Shown here piece by piece: positions 6,978-16,267 of a stretch of 64,000 bases of DNA (position 1 is its first letter; every line of letters starts with the position of its first letter). The translations under genes and the position numbers were made by a program. Source of the stretch: Halobacillus sp. A5 (lineage in GTDB: Bacteria > Bacillota > Bacilli > Bacillales > Halobacillaceae). The stretch is from the NCBI RefSeq assembly GCF_024189315.1, contig NZ_JAIZEO010000001.1, forward strand, positions 434,001 to 498,000. The letters run 5' to 3'. The notes under the pieces are model-generated. The model searched no databases, was not told the origin of the DNA, and was given only the letters and a program-made list of their open reading frames with translations.

Positions 6978-9737
6978 TTAACCAGTATTTCGAAGCCCTG
7001 CTGCAATCCCGCTGATTGTTAGCAAAACTTCCGTTAGTAATTCTTCGTCAGTTTCATCAAGTTCGCGAAGCTCTTTAATTAAGTCAACCTGCAAGAAATT
7101 TAAGGGATCCACGTAAGGGTTACGCAAACGAACAGATTCTTGGATTGTAGGCTGATGATCTAGAAGCTCATTGTCACCTGTGATCTTTAGAAGAATATCT
7201 TTTGTTGTATTATATTCATCAACAATATTTTGGAAGATGCGTTCACCCATTTCCTCATCATTTACAAGAGCGGAATATTCTTTGGCTGTGTGCATATCAG
7301 CTTTCGTAAGCGCCATTTGTAAATTATCGATGGTTGAACGGAAGAACGGCCAGTTTTCGTACATCTGCTGTAAGTTAGTTAAGTTTGAATCGTTTTGTTC
7401 TGCATATTCTGCAAGTCCTGTACCAGCTGCATACCAGGCAGGCAGGAGCTGGCGGTTTTGCGTCCAGGCAAATACCCATGGAATGGCACGTAAATTTTCA
7501 AATTTAGTGCTGTCTTTTCGTTTCATTGGGCGGGAGCCTATATTTAGTTCACTTATCTCTTGAAGGGGAGTGACTTCGTTAAAGTAAGTTAAGAAATCTT
7601 TATCTGAAAAGACAAGGGACTGATATTTCTTCAAAGAAGTGTTAGCTGCTTCTTCCATTACTTGTTCCCAATGCTCTTCCCAGCTTGTTGCCTGTTCAGT
7701 TTCTTTAGAAACATGAGCAGCACCTTCCAGAAGAGTTGATACTCCTTGTTCTAAACTGCGATAGGCAATATCAGTAATTAAGTAACGGGAGGATAAAACT
7801 TCACCCTGTTCAGTTATTTTTACCCCGTCACCTAACGTTTCTACCGGCTGTGAAGCAATGCTTCGATTCAGAGGTCCGCCTCCTCTGCCTAAAGAACCAC
7901 CGCGGCCATGGAAAAACTTAAGTCCGACATTATATTCTTTAGCCATTTCATGGATTTCCTGCTGTGCCTTATACAATCTCCAGTTCGCGGTTAAGGTGCC
8001 GCCGTCTTTACTTCCGTCTGAATACCCTAACATGATTTCCTGATCTTTACCTCGGGCATCTAAATGTTTCTTGTATACATCCATGGAGAACAAAGTTTTT
8101 AATATTTCAGGTCCTGCTTTTAAATCATCTACTGTTTCAAGTAATGGAGCAACATCCAATCCGCTTTCTACCTTTCCATCTGCATGAAGTCTGTATATAC
8201 CTGCTTCTTTAGCTAATAATAGCACTTCAAGTAAGTCACTGGCAGATTCAGTCATGCTGATTAAATAGACTTGAATTGAACGTTCGCCAAATTCTTTGTG
8301 TGCTTCCCGGATCAGCTGGAAGACCTTGAGCATTTCCTGAGTCTCTTCGGAATAATCTTCATTAAGCAATGAAATCGGTCGCGGGTCCTTTAATACCTTT
8401 GAAAGAAGTTCTATTTTTTTGTCTTCACTTAACTCAGAATAGTTTTCTGTAATATTTACTTTTTGCAGTAGTTCAGTAATAGCCATTTCATGTTCACCGC
8501 TATGGTTGCGGATGTCTAATGTAGCTAAATGGAAACCGAAAAGCTTCACTTGTCTAATTAGCTTCTTTAGCATTTTGAGCTCTCTTTTAGATGGATGATG
8601 GAAATGGACGCTTTCTTGAACTTCTTGTAAGTCGGTTAATAGTTCGTCAGCTTCGTTATACCCGACTTCAGATTGCCCCACTTCTCTCAGACGTTCAAGA
8701 ATGATAGCAAACTTACGACGGTAAATTTCACTATCAACGCGCCAGCGCTTCTCATGTGGAATAGAAGATTCTTCTTCCTGAACAGCTCTCAGGAAACTTT
8801 CACTTACCTTCACTCGAGTAGTGGAGTGGCTGAATCGTTTCATCAATTCGATTAAAACCGTTTCATATTTTTTAAGTACCAATTTACGATGACTTTCAAG
8901 TGTAGACCACGTCACTTCCGGGGTAACATTAGGGTTGCCGTCTCGATCGCCACCAATCCAGGAACCGAAGTGTAAGAAGTTGGGTACTGACCAATTTTCT
9001 TCCGGATACAACTCTTCCAGACGATTTTCAAGTTCCTGATGAATGTCAGGGAGTACATCAAATAACGTTTTGTCAAAGTAGTACAATCCATTTCGAACTT
9101 CATCCATCACTGTCGGTTTACGATGACGGAGTTCATCCGTCTGCCAGAGTACTGTTACTTCATTAAATAAGCTTTCCTCAATATTCTGCCTTTCCTGGTC
9201 CGTTAATTGAGGGTGATCGAGTTGAATCAATATATTGGCGATTCTTTTTTGTATTTCCAGTACAGTACGTTTAGTAGCCTCAGTGGGATGGGCTGTGATA
9301 ATCAGCTCGAGAGACAGGTCGTTTAAAACATTTTGTATGACTTCTTTACTAATATCATTATTTTTAAGGTTTTTTACAGCACTCTCTAATGAATAAGGCT
9401 GAACGCCGTGGTCTTCCCGAAGTTGATATTCTCTTCGTCTGCGGATTCGGTGATTTTGTTCCGCAATATTTACGAGGTGGAAGTAAATAGAGAAGGCTCG
9501 AATAACCTGGGAGCGAATTGGCGGCTTAAGGTTAGAAATCTCTTGTTTCAATTGCTCATAATTCTCTGCCTCGTGGTTTTTTCTTAAATCTTTCGTTAAC
9601 TTTCGAATAGATTCTACTTTGTTAAGCAGTTCTTCTCCACCATGATGAACTAGAATTTCACCCAGCATGTTTCCTAGTAAGTTTACGTCCCGGCGAAGCG
9701 GTGTCGTATGATCGTTGTTTTTAGTTTGTAATGTCAC
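6978..9737 (-). CDS. ppc: Phosphoenolpyruvate carboxylase
   Basis: This enzyme of about 919 residues carboxylates PEP to oxaloacetate to refill the TCA cycle. Signature segments are TAHPTEATKRTVL (first catalytic His), GSWIGGDRDGNPNVT, LGYSDGSKDGGTLT, the glycine loop FFHGRGGSLGRGGGP, and the C-terminal RNPYVDPLNFLQVDLI, ending in the family's RNTG. I prefer the GTG start at 9737, because a near-consensus AGGATGGTGA lies just upstream. The longer frame from ATG 9794 has no ribosome site and spans a CACGGT/ACCGTG hairpin that is better read as leader. It is monocistronic, with its own terminator. B. subtilis lacks ppc; several halophilic and alkaliphilic bacilli have it. Confidence 0.96.
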   Translation of the reverse strand: MTLQTKNNDHTTPLRRDVNLLGNMLGEILVHHGGEELLNKVESIRKLTKDLRKNHEAENYEQLKQEISNLKPPIRSQVIRAFSIYFHLVNIAEQNHRIRRRREYQLREDHGVQPYSLESAVKNLKNNDISKEVIQNVLNDLSLELIITAHPTEATKRTVLEIQKRIANILIQLDHPQLTDQERQNIEESLFNEVTVLWQTDELRHRKPTVMDEVRNGLYYFDKTLFDVLPDIHQELENRLEELYPEENWSVPNFLHFGSWIGGDRDGNPNVTPEVTWSTLESHRKLVLKKYETVLIELMKRFSHSTTRVKVSESFLRAVQEEESSIPHEKRWRVDSEIYRRKFAIILERLREVGQSEVGYNEADELLTDLQEVQESVHFHHPSKRELKMLKKLIRQVKLFGFHLATLDIRNHSGEHEMAITELLQKVNITENYSELSEDKKIELLSKVLKDPRPISLLNEDYSEETQEMLKVFQLIREAHKEFGERSIQVYLISMTESASDLLEVLLLAKEAGIYRLHADGKVESGLDVAPLLETVDDLKAGPEILKTLFSMDVYKKHLDARGKDQEIMLGYSDGSKDGGTLTANWRLYKAQQEIHEMAKEYNVGLKFFHGRGGSLGRGGGPLNRSIASQPVETLGDGVKITEQGEVLSSRYLITDIAYRSLEQGVSTLLEGAAHVSKETEQATSWEEHWEQVMEEAANTSLKKYQSLVFSDKDFLTYFNEVTPLQEISELNIGSRPMKRKDSTKFENLRAIPWVFAWTQNRQLLPAWYAAGTGLAEYAEQNDSNLTNLQQMYENWPFFRSTIDNLQMALTKADMHTAKEYSALVNDEEMGERIFQNIVDEYNTTKDILLKITGDNELLDHQPTIQESVRLRNPYVDPLNFLQVDLIKELRELDETDEELLTEVLLTISGIAAGLRNTG

Positions 9738-9866
9738 GTTGTCACCATCCTGTATAATCGTTGTGATTACCACGGTTTTTCTACCGTGACTCATATTTTA
9801 ATTATGTTATCAGAATTTTTTGGATAGTCAAATGAATAGATTACCAGCGGGATAATTGCAAGCGCT

Positions 9867-10178
9867 TCATTTACTGCTGTATTTATGGTTATACACTATA
9901 TATTCATTTATTTTAAAAGCAAGCTCATCATTGTCGAAAATTGAAAGAATTTCGAATAGGGCAGCAGTTGATATTTCATCAGATTGCTCTTTTGGAACCA
10001 CAGCATCTATGGCAATTTCCAATTTAACATTCTGGGGTTGGTCCGGGTAAGCTTCTTTGTAAACTTGGAGTGGGTCCATATTGTTGTTTCTGCACCATTG
10101 GGCAAATAATAGGATCATCATATCTTCATCCTGGCGGTATTTCTCGATGATGCGTTTTTCAACTTCATTCTTATTCAT
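9867..10178 (-). CDS. Conserved small acidic protein of unknown function
   Basis: This 103-residue acidic soluble protein has no membrane segment or signal peptide. It has a helical N-terminus (KRIIEKYRQDEDMMILLFAQW), a central CRNNNMDPLQVYKEAYPDQP, and a C-terminal part with FDNDELAFKINEYIVYN. The start follows a perfect AGGAGG, so it is probably translated. I recall related hypothetical proteins in Bacillaceae but no function. It sits upstream of ppc on the same strand with a gap of 129 bp to the ppc start; co-transcription is possible but not shown. Confidence 0.7.
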   Translation of the reverse strand: MNKNEVEKRIIEKYRQDEDMMILLFAQWCRNNNMDPLQVYKEAYPDQPQNVKLEIAIDAVVPKEQSDEISTAALFEILSIFDNDELAFKINEYIVYNHKYSSK

Positions 10179-10271
10179 AATCTGCCTCCTAAAAAGTAAT
10201 CTTCGTTCATGACGAAGTGTCGGTTAGGGTGATAATATAATGATAACTATTCTAATAGAGGAGGGGAGAGA

Positions 10272-10835
10272 TTGTACAGGATCCTGATAGCCTCATTGGT
10301 AATCGTTGGTTTCGCTGTCGTTTTTACTCCTTCCTTAATTGATCGTATCTCAGGTGGCCAGCCAAGTGAAAAAAATGTATACATTAGTGAAAATGGAGAT
10401 GAGCAGATCTATTCACAAGAGGAGCTTAAAAAGATGCTGACTGATTCACAGTACAAAGTAACTCAAGAAGATGGTACAGAAAAAGCATTCGATAATGAAT
10501 ATTGGGACTTAAATGAAAAAGGAATTTATGTTGATGTTATTTCTGGAGAACCCTTGTTCAGCTCAAATGATAAATACGATCCAGGCACGGGGTGGCCGAG
10601 CTTTACTAAGCCCCTGGCAGAAGAAAATATAGTAGAGAAAGAAGATCCCGGCCTATTCGGCTCCAGAATAGAAATAAGAAGCAGTCAAGCTGACTCTCAT
10701 CTTGGCCACGTTTTTGATGACGGTCCTCAACCTACGGGACTCCGCTACTGCATGAATTCAGCTGCCATGGAATTTATTCCAAAACCTGATTTGGAGAAAG
10801 AAGGATATGCGGAGTTTGTAGATGAATTTAAATAG
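10272..10835 (+). CDS. msrB: Membrane-anchored peptide-methionine (R)-S-oxide reductase (MsrB)
   Basis: This 187-residue protein has an N-terminal hydrophobic helix (residues 3-20) that should anchor or export it. The MsrB fold follows (about residues 70-175): [38 protein letters not shown], and the catalytic cysteine in [11 protein letters not shown]. It repairs methionine-R-sulfoxide in proteins, probably outside the membrane. The only cysteine in the whole protein is the catalytic one. The resolving cysteine seen in many cytosolic MsrB proteins (GCGWPSF) is Thr here, and no zinc CxxC motifs are present. The TTG start is preceded by GAGGAGGGG. No msrA is adjacent. Confidence 0.9.
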   Translation: MYRILIASLVIVGFAVVFTPSLIDRISGGQPSEKNVYISENGDEQIYSQEELKKMLTDSQYKVTQEDGTEKAFDNEYWDLNEKGIYVDVISGEPLFSSNDKYDPGTGWPSFTKPLAEENIVEKEDPGLFGSRIEIRSSQADSHLGHVFDDGPQPTGLRYCMNSAAMEFIPKPDLEKEGYAEFVDEFK

Positions 10836-10952
10836 AAGAAAGGCTTGTATATCAGTAGGCATTCGATATTAGATCATTAAACCAGGCGGCGCCTAAGAAT
10901 TGGTGCAACAAGGTTACATGCTTCAATGGTTCCGAGAGCCTCTTTTGATTAT

Positions 10953-11054
10953 AAGGAACGGAAAAGTGAAGCAGACAGGAGAGGCCGCGGAAGCTCGCAG
11001 ACCGGGAAGCTTTTCCGCCTGTCCCGCTTCAAAGCGGCGCATTTCCTATTCCTT
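10953..11054. repeat. 102-bp imperfect palindromic intergenic element
   Basis: The ends match as an inverted repeat: AAGGAACGGAAA at 10953 against TTTCCTATTCCTT at the far end. Inside them, GAAGCAGACAG pairs imperfectly with CTGTCCCGCTTC, and the centre is GC-rich (GGCCGCGGAAGC...GGGAAGC). The composition is richer in GC than its surroundings. No ORF is supported in 10836-11159, so this looks like a non-coding interspersed repeat or MITE-like element. Confidence 0.5.
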
Positions 11055-11159
11055 CAGATTTTAATGGAGGAACCCTGAAATACTATGTCCTGTCTACATA
11101 CATCCATCCAAGTTTTTCTACAACCGAGGAAGTCCTCTATGAGAAGGAGGGCTTCTTTG

Positions 11160-12521
11160 TCAGCCTAATATTGTTTTTATTGCTTTTAGACCTATTTTAG
11201 AGCCGGGATAACGAAATTTCTGATCAAACTTTGTAGTCTGTTTAGTAATGCTTTTCTCATGAGAAAACGTATCGAAACTGGCTTTTCCGTGATAACTCCC
11301 CATTCCACTTTCGCCGACACCGCCAAAAGGAAGATGAGGGTTTAAAATGTGGTAAAGCGTATCATTAATACACCCTCCTCCAAATGAGATAGACTGGGTT
11401 ACTTTTTGCTGATCTTCTTCTGAACCGCCAAAATAGTAGAGTGCGAGTGGTTTAGGATGTTCATTAATTTCGTTAATGATTCCCTCTAAATCATCATAGG
11501 TGAGTATGGGAAGAATAGGACCAAAAATTTCTTCCTGCATTACTTCATCAGACCAGGTTACCTGGTCTATAATGGTGGGTTCAATACGCAGTTGCATAGA
11601 ATCCACACGTCCACCTGCTAAAATATTTCCTTCGTCAAGGTAGCTTGACAACCGGTCGAAATGACTGCGGTTAACTATTTTTACATAATCTTCGTTTAAT
11701 AATGATTCTTCGCCGTAAAATTCAAAAATATATTTTTGAAGAGCGTTTAGGAATTTGGGTTTTACTTCGTGATGGACGTATAAATAGTCAGGAGCAATAC
11801 AAGTTTGGCCGGCATTAGTAAATTTACCCCAGGCGATTCGTTTAGCTGCCAAGTCAATGTTAGCATCCTGGTGTACAATAGCCGGGCTTTTACCGCCGAG
11901 TTCAAGAGTTACAGGGATAAGCCTTTTACTAGCCTGTTCCATTATTTTCTTTCCTACTGGCACACTGCCAGTAAAGAAAACATAGTCAATGGGCTGGTCC
12001 ATCAATTCTTGAGTAACTTCTTTATCACCCTCAATAACCGCTATATAATGGGGAGGAAAATACTGCTCAATCATTCTCTTAATTACCCAGGAAACCGTAG
12101 GAGTGAGCTCAGATGGCTTTATAATCACAGTATTTCCACTTGCTACAGCTCCGATTACTGGAGCAACAGCAAGCTGTACCGGGTAGTTCCATGGTGCTAT
12201 AACAAGTGCTGTTCCATAAGGTTCTTTCATAATATAATTCTTAGAGCCTGCATGAGTTAAAGGGGCTTTAACGCGCACAGGCGCCATCCATTCCTTTAAA
12301 TGTTTTATGTGGTCGTTTATTTCACTTTTTAAAAAAGCAATCTCCGCAGTGTAAGCCTCATATTCAGACTTTCCTAAATCAAATTTCAAGGCCTGCAGGA
12401 TTGGTTTTTCAAAGGTGTTTAACATCTTTTTAAGCTTCTGCAGCTGTTCTTTTCTGAACTCGTAACTAGTCGTATGTCCTTCTTTAAACCAGTCTTTTTG
12501 CAGTTTTACAATCGGGTGCAT
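11160..12521 (-). CDS. Aldehyde dehydrogenase (class 3-like, YwdH/AldX type)
   Basis: This 453-residue NAD(P)-dependent aldehyde dehydrogenase belongs to the short ALDH3-like group. Landmarks are VIAPWNYPVQLAVAP (cofactor loop), FFTGSVPVGKKIM, the general base in LELGGKSPAI, the catalytic Cys in TNAGQTCIAPDY, and EEIFGPILPIL. The C-terminal SHEKSITKQTTKFD resembles the ALDH3 tail. It probably oxidises medium- or long-chain aliphatic or aromatic aldehydes in the cytoplasm; the substrate is not readable from sequence. It lies 82 bp upstream of the opposite end of the repeat-bearing spacer, and rnz is directly upstream of it on the same strand (gap 15 bp), so co-transcription is likely. Confidence 0.9.
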   Translation of the reverse strand: MHPIVKLQKDWFKEGHTTSYEFRKEQLQKLKKMLNTFEKPILQALKFDLGKSEYEAYTAEIAFLKSEINDHIKHLKEWMAPVRVKAPLTHAGSKNYIMKEPYGTALVIAPWNYPVQLAVAPVIGAVASGNTVIIKPSELTPTVSWVIKRMIEQYFPPHYIAVIEGDKEVTQELMDQPIDYVFFTGSVPVGKKIMEQASKRLIPVTLELGGKSPAIVHQDANIDLAAKRIAWGKFTNAGQTCIAPDYLYVHHEVKPKFLNALQKYIFEFYGEESLLNEDYVKIVNRSHFDRLSSYLDEGNILAGGRVDSMQLRIEPTIIDQVTWSDEVMQEEIFGPILPILTYDDLEGIINEINEHPKPLALYYFGGSEEDQQKVTQSISFGGGCINDTLYHILNPHLPFGGVGESGMGSYHGKASFDTFSHEKSITKQTTKFDQKFRYPGSKIGLKAIKTILG

Positions 12522-12536
12522 AATTCGACCTCCAGG

Positions 12537-13454
12537 TTATTTAATGTGATGCTGGTAGAAATCAAAAGCAATGGTTGTTTCCTTGAAAATAGCCGCAGCC
12601 TCACGTTCTAATTGCTTGATTGATTCCCCTTGATAACGCGAAGAAATGTGAGTTAAGACAAGTTCTTTGGCATTAGCTTCTTTGGCGAGCTGGGCTGCCT
12701 GCCTGACAGTTGAATGAAAGTAATCGTGTGCCATTTCTTCTTCCTCACTTGCAAAAGTAGCTTCGTGGACAAGTACGTCTACATTCGCCAGTTTCTCTTT
12801 GAGGCCTGGCATATAGCGTGTATCACCCAGTATTGCAACTCGTTTTCCCTTCTTTGGAGGACCTATAACCTCTTTTCTTAAAATTACCTGGCCGTTATCC
12901 AGGGTAGTTTTTTCTTGGTCTTTAATTTTTTGATAAACAGGGCCGGGCTCTATTCCTAGTTCAGACAAGCGGGAGGGGAGTAATTCTCCCAGTTTATCTT
13001 TTTCTTTAATAATGTAACCGAAGCTTTCAAGACCATGGTTCAGCTTAATAGCCTCCACATGGTATGCGTCATCTTCAAAGAGAAAACCTTCTTCGATTTC
13101 CTCAATATAAAGCTGATATTTCAATCGGGTGCCGCTTATCTTTAAACTAGTTTCAACGTAGTCTTTTATGCCGGTTGGTCCGTATAACGTAACAGGAGTT
13201 TCCCCGCCTTGAAAGGAACGGCTGCTCAATAACCCTGGTAATCCATATATGTGATCTCCGTGTAAGTGTGTAATAAAAATTTTTTCAATTCTTCTGGGAC
13301 GTATGCTTGTACTTAATATTTGATGTTGTGTGGCTTCTCCGCAGTCAAACACCCACGTTCTCCCACTTTTCTCAAGCAGCCGGAGTACTAGTGAAGAGAC
13401 ATTGCGTTCTTTTGAAGGCACACCTGATCCTGTACCTAAAAAAAATAGTTCCAT
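12537..13454 (-). CDS. rnz: Ribonuclease Z (tRNase Z)
   Basis: This 305-residue endonuclease trims the 3' trailer of tRNA precursors lacking an encoded CCA. It is a metallo-beta-lactamase fold with the zinc motif [13 protein letters not shown] (about residues 60-72), [13 protein letters not shown] at the N-terminus, LGDTRYM and VHEATF with the later metal Asp and His residues, and the AxDxT-type HDYFHST region. I place the start at ATG 13454, where AAAGGGGGA precedes it. An upstream in-frame ATG at 13481 lacks a ribosome site. B. subtilis rnz (yqjK) heads the same gene neighbourhood as seen here. Confidence 0.94.
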   Translation of the reverse strand: MELFFLGTGSGVPSKERNVSSLVLRLLEKSGRTWVFDCGEATQHQILSTSIRPRRIEKIFITHLHGDHIYGLPGLLSSRSFQGGETPVTLYGPTGIKDYVETSLKISGTRLKYQLYIEEIEEGFLFEDDAYHVEAIKLNHGLESFGYIIKEKDKLGELLPSRLSELGIEPGPVYQKIKDQEKTTLDNGQVILRKEVIGPPKKGKRVAILGDTRYMPGLKEKLANVDVLVHEATFASEEEEMAHDYFHSTVRQAAQLAKEANAKELVLTHISSRYQGESIKQLEREAAAIFKETTIAFDFYQHHIK

Positions 13455-13585
13455 ATATGTATCCCCCTTTCTAGATATCATACCACCCTGTTAAAATCGA
13501 TACACTTCATTTCCCTTGTAGGAAGTAGTATTCGTTCTGCTATTAAAAACCGTTAAAATGAACATATAAATATAAATCAGACTTC

Positions 13586-14341
13586 TTAAAGTCTCTTTTT
13601 TTGGAAGCGGGCTCGATATTCTACAGCTTCATGGGGAACATCAGTAAAAATGCCGTCACACTCTATTTTGAAGCATTTTTCCATGTAAGATGGACGGTTG
13701 ATTGTATATACCCGCAGCGGCATTTCAAGTTTGCGACATTGTTTGATCAGGTTTTTATCCAGTAAGCGATACTTTACATGAAGAGATGAAGAGCCTTGAT
13801 TCCATGCATACTCCGCAAGGTTTTGTCTTTTCGTTGATGTTAGAAATGCTGTGTCAATCTGAGGGTCTATTTCGTGAATTCTTTTTACACTGTTAAGGTT
13901 AAAGCTGGATATAACAGTTCGTTTAAGCATATTATGGCGGCGAAGTGACTCGTAGACAAGACTTTCTATGTCTTTGTATTCAATTACGTTAGTTTTTAGT
14001 TCCAGGTTCAACTCCAAAGGTTTGAATTTGAACCAGCATAGAAATTCTTCCAATGTTACAATAGAACAGTCAGAATATTTTGTGGAAAACCAGCTGCCTG
14101 CGTCTAATTTCTTGATTTGGTTTAACGTGTAGTCTTGCACAAATCCAGTACCGTTAGTGGTGCGGCGTACATTCTCATCGTGAATGAGAACAGGAATACG
14201 ATCCTTAGTCAGCTGGACATCAATCTCTATACCATCAGCTCCGGACTCGCTGGCCAGCTGGTAGGCAGCCATGGTATTTTCTGGAGCAAGCTTACTTGCT
14301 CCTCTATGAGCATAAATCAAAGTTTTCTTCAATTGCTTCAC
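13586..14341 (-). CDS. Glycerophosphodiester phosphodiesterase family protein
   Basis: This 251-residue TIM-barrel enzyme hydrolyses glycerophosphodiesters to an alcohol and glycerol-3-phosphate. Catalytic-site motifs are AHRGASKLAPENT (His and Arg-Gly, about residues 11-23), DGIEIDVQLTKDRIPVLIHD (metal-binding Glu/Asp and second His, about 36-55) and LELKT. The C-terminus has GIFTDVPHEA. No signal peptide is seen, so it is cytoplasmic, like YqiK rather than secreted GlpQ. It is transcribed on the minus strand towards rnz. Confidence 0.9.
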   Translation of the reverse strand: MKQLKKTLIYAHRGASKLAPENTMAAYQLASESGADGIEIDVQLTKDRIPVLIHDENVRRTTNGTGFVQDYTLNQIKKLDAGSWFSTKYSDCSIVTLEEFLCWFKFKPLELNLELKTNVIEYKDIESLVYESLRRHNMLKRTVISSFNLNSVKRIHEIDPQIDTAFLTSTKRQNLAEYAWNQGSSSLHVKYRLLDKNLIKQCRKLEMPLRVYTINRPSYMEKCFKIECDGIFTDVPHEAVEYRARFQKKRL

Positions 14342-14415
14342 CTCAGTTAAAGGTTTAATTCGTTTTGATTGTCAGTGATGAATGATAAGAAGTCAATGAA
14401 AGGAAGTGTTTTGTT

Positions 14416-16032
14416 ATGGAAAAATGGCAGACAAAAGACCAATTGACAGATTTATTGTGTTCTTTGGTGGAATACCCAAGTATTACGGGTTCTAACGCTG
14501 AGATCGCTATATTTGAGTATTTATATTATATTTTAAGCGATCAGGAATATTATCAAAAACATCCTGAACATATAAAGTTACATCCCTTAGAAGATGGCAG
14601 GCAATTTGTTTCTGCACTGGTAAAACAAGAGAATGTCAGTGATACAATTGTATTAATATCACATGCAGATGTTGTATCTGTACAGGACTATGGTTCGTGG
14701 GAGAATTTAGCGTTCTACCCTAGAGAGTTGACTCAGGAACTGCAAAAAAACATCAATTCCCTGCCGCCGGACGCCGCAAGGGATTTAAAAACGGGTCAGT
14801 GGATTTTTGGACGAGGTACGATGGATATGAAAGCCGGCTTAGCTGTCCAGCTGTCCATATTAGAAAAAGCAATGAAAGGGAACTTTAAAGGGAATTTACT
14901 ATTGATTGCTGTTCCTGATGAAGAGGTAAATTCCGAGGGTATGCTTGCAGCTCTCCCTGTGCTGGATAAACTAAAAGATAAGTTTAATCTAACCTATAAA
15001 GCCGCTCTTAATGGAGAACCGATGTTTAGTAAGTATCCAGGAGACCCTGCCTACTATCTTTATACAGGTTCGATTGGTAAGGCTCTTCCGGGTTTTCTTT
15101 GCTACGGGAAAGAGACACACGCTGGAGAACCTTTTGGCGGATTAAATGCTAATTTAATGATAAGTTACTTAGCGAAAGAATTAGAGTTAAATGAGGCCTT
15201 TATAGAAGAAGTTGATGGAGAGAAGACACCGCCTCCAATCAGCCTGATGCAAAGAGATTTAAAAGAAGAGTACTCTGTTCAAAGTCCTCAGGCCGCAGTT
15301 ACGATGTACAACGTACTTTATATGAAACAATCCATTGATGAAATTAATAAGAAACTAATTAATGCAGCCGAAAGAGCTAAAAAGAATATTATTGAACATT
15401 ATCATAAACAAGCTTCTTTCTATTTAAGAAGTGGTCAGAAGTCATCTTTTCAACCTGAAATTACTGTCCTGACGTACGAACAGCTTTACCATGAAGCGGT
15501 AGTTCGTTTTGGGCAGGAAGAAGTTCAAAGAAGACAGAATCTGCTGATTAAACAAAGAGATCAGGGGGACAGGGATTTTTCAACTACGCTCGTTCAAGAC
15601 TTGGCTGCTCTATGTAAAGATATTACCCCGATGATGGTTCTTTTCTACAGTCCGCCTTTCTATCCAGCTGTGACTTCGAATCATGATCCTTTCATTAAAA
15701 AGACTTCTGCTTACGCGATGGATTATGCCCGCAATGAATTCGGTGTCGAGCTGCATACTCAGGAGTATTTCACCGGGTTGTCCGATTTAAGTTTTATCGG
15801 ACCGGTCTCCTCCGACTCTTCCATCCAGCAATTAGTGGATCAAATGCCGATTCAGGGGAGGGGATTTAACTTGCCTTCAAACCTGATAGAATCTGTAACA
15901 ATGCCGATTATTAATATTGGTCCTTTAGGAAAAGATCCCCATCAGTGGACAGAACGGCTGGAATTAACCTATAGCTTTGAGAAGCTGCCACACATCTTAA
16001 CTGAAACCATTCATCAAATGTTTCGCTATTAA
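14416..16032 (+). CDS. M20-family peptidase, RocB-like
   Basis: This 538-residue zinc hydrolase resembles arginine-utilisation protein RocB and B. subtilis YqjN, which occupies the same place. Motifs of the M20 fold are VLISHADVVSV (first metal His/Asp region), GRGTMDMKAGLAVQL (bridging Asp), VPDEEVNSEGM (catalytic and metal Glu), and ETHAGEPFGGLNA in the dimerisation region. There is no signal peptide. It is probably a cytoplasmic amidohydrolase in amino acid degradation; the biochemical substrate of RocB-type proteins is not settled. The ribosome site GAAAGGAAG precedes ATG 14416. Confidence 0.88.
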   Translation: MEKWQTKDQLTDLLCSLVEYPSITGSNAEIAIFEYLYYILSDQEYYQKHPEHIKLHPLEDGRQFVSALVKQENVSDTIVLISHADVVSVQDYGSWENLAFYPRELTQELQKNINSLPPDAARDLKTGQWIFGRGTMDMKAGLAVQLSILEKAMKGNFKGNLLLIAVPDEEVNSEGMLAALPVLDKLKDKFNLTYKAALNGEPMFSKYPGDPAYYLYTGSIGKALPGFLCYGKETHAGEPFGGLNANLMISYLAKELELNEAFIEEVDGEKTPPPISLMQRDLKEEYSVQSPQAAVTMYNVLYMKQSIDEINKKLINAAERAKKNIIEHYHKQASFYLRSGQKSSFQPEITVLTYEQLYHEAVVRFGQEEVQRRQNLLIKQRDQGDRDFSTTLVQDLAALCKDITPMMVLFYSPPFYPAVTSNHDPFIKKTSAYAMDYARNEFGVELHTQEYFTGLSDLSFIGPVSSDSSIQQLVDQMPIQGRGFNLPSNLIESVTMPIINIGPLGKDPHQWTERLELTYSFEKLPHILTETIHQMFRY

Positions 16033-16039
16033 CACCTTA

Positions 16040-16067
16040 ACACCGCCTGCCTCGGCGGTATTTTTTT
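16040..16067 (+). terminator. Terminator after the RocB-like gene
   Basis: Stem ACCGCC / GGCGGT with loop TGCCTC, followed by seven T. The remaining spacer to 16267 shows no gene. In B. subtilis, proI lies near here; it is absent. Confidence 0.88.
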
Positions 16068-16267
16068 ATGGCCTGGGAAGTTATAAATTTTCTGCAGAGG
16101 ATAAACTTGCTTTAACCACCGGTATTCAGTTACAGTCTCGGTGTTTTACGTGTCTACCGGGCGCTTGAAGCCTTCATGCTGGCAGATCATAATAGGATAT
16201 TCTATAAAACCATGCTACAATAAAGGATAAATAATGAATGATCATTCACTTTTTGGGGGTAATAAGC

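Noticed and set aside
7171-8855. Plus-strand reading frames opposite ppc
   Set aside because: They are antisense shadows of a long, well-supported enzyme gene, with no ribosome sites and no recognisable products.
9857-9870. TGAAGCGCTTGCA-like sequence upstream of ppc as a cre site
   Set aside because: It is one base short of the 14-bp cre pattern, and no alignment matches the consensus well.
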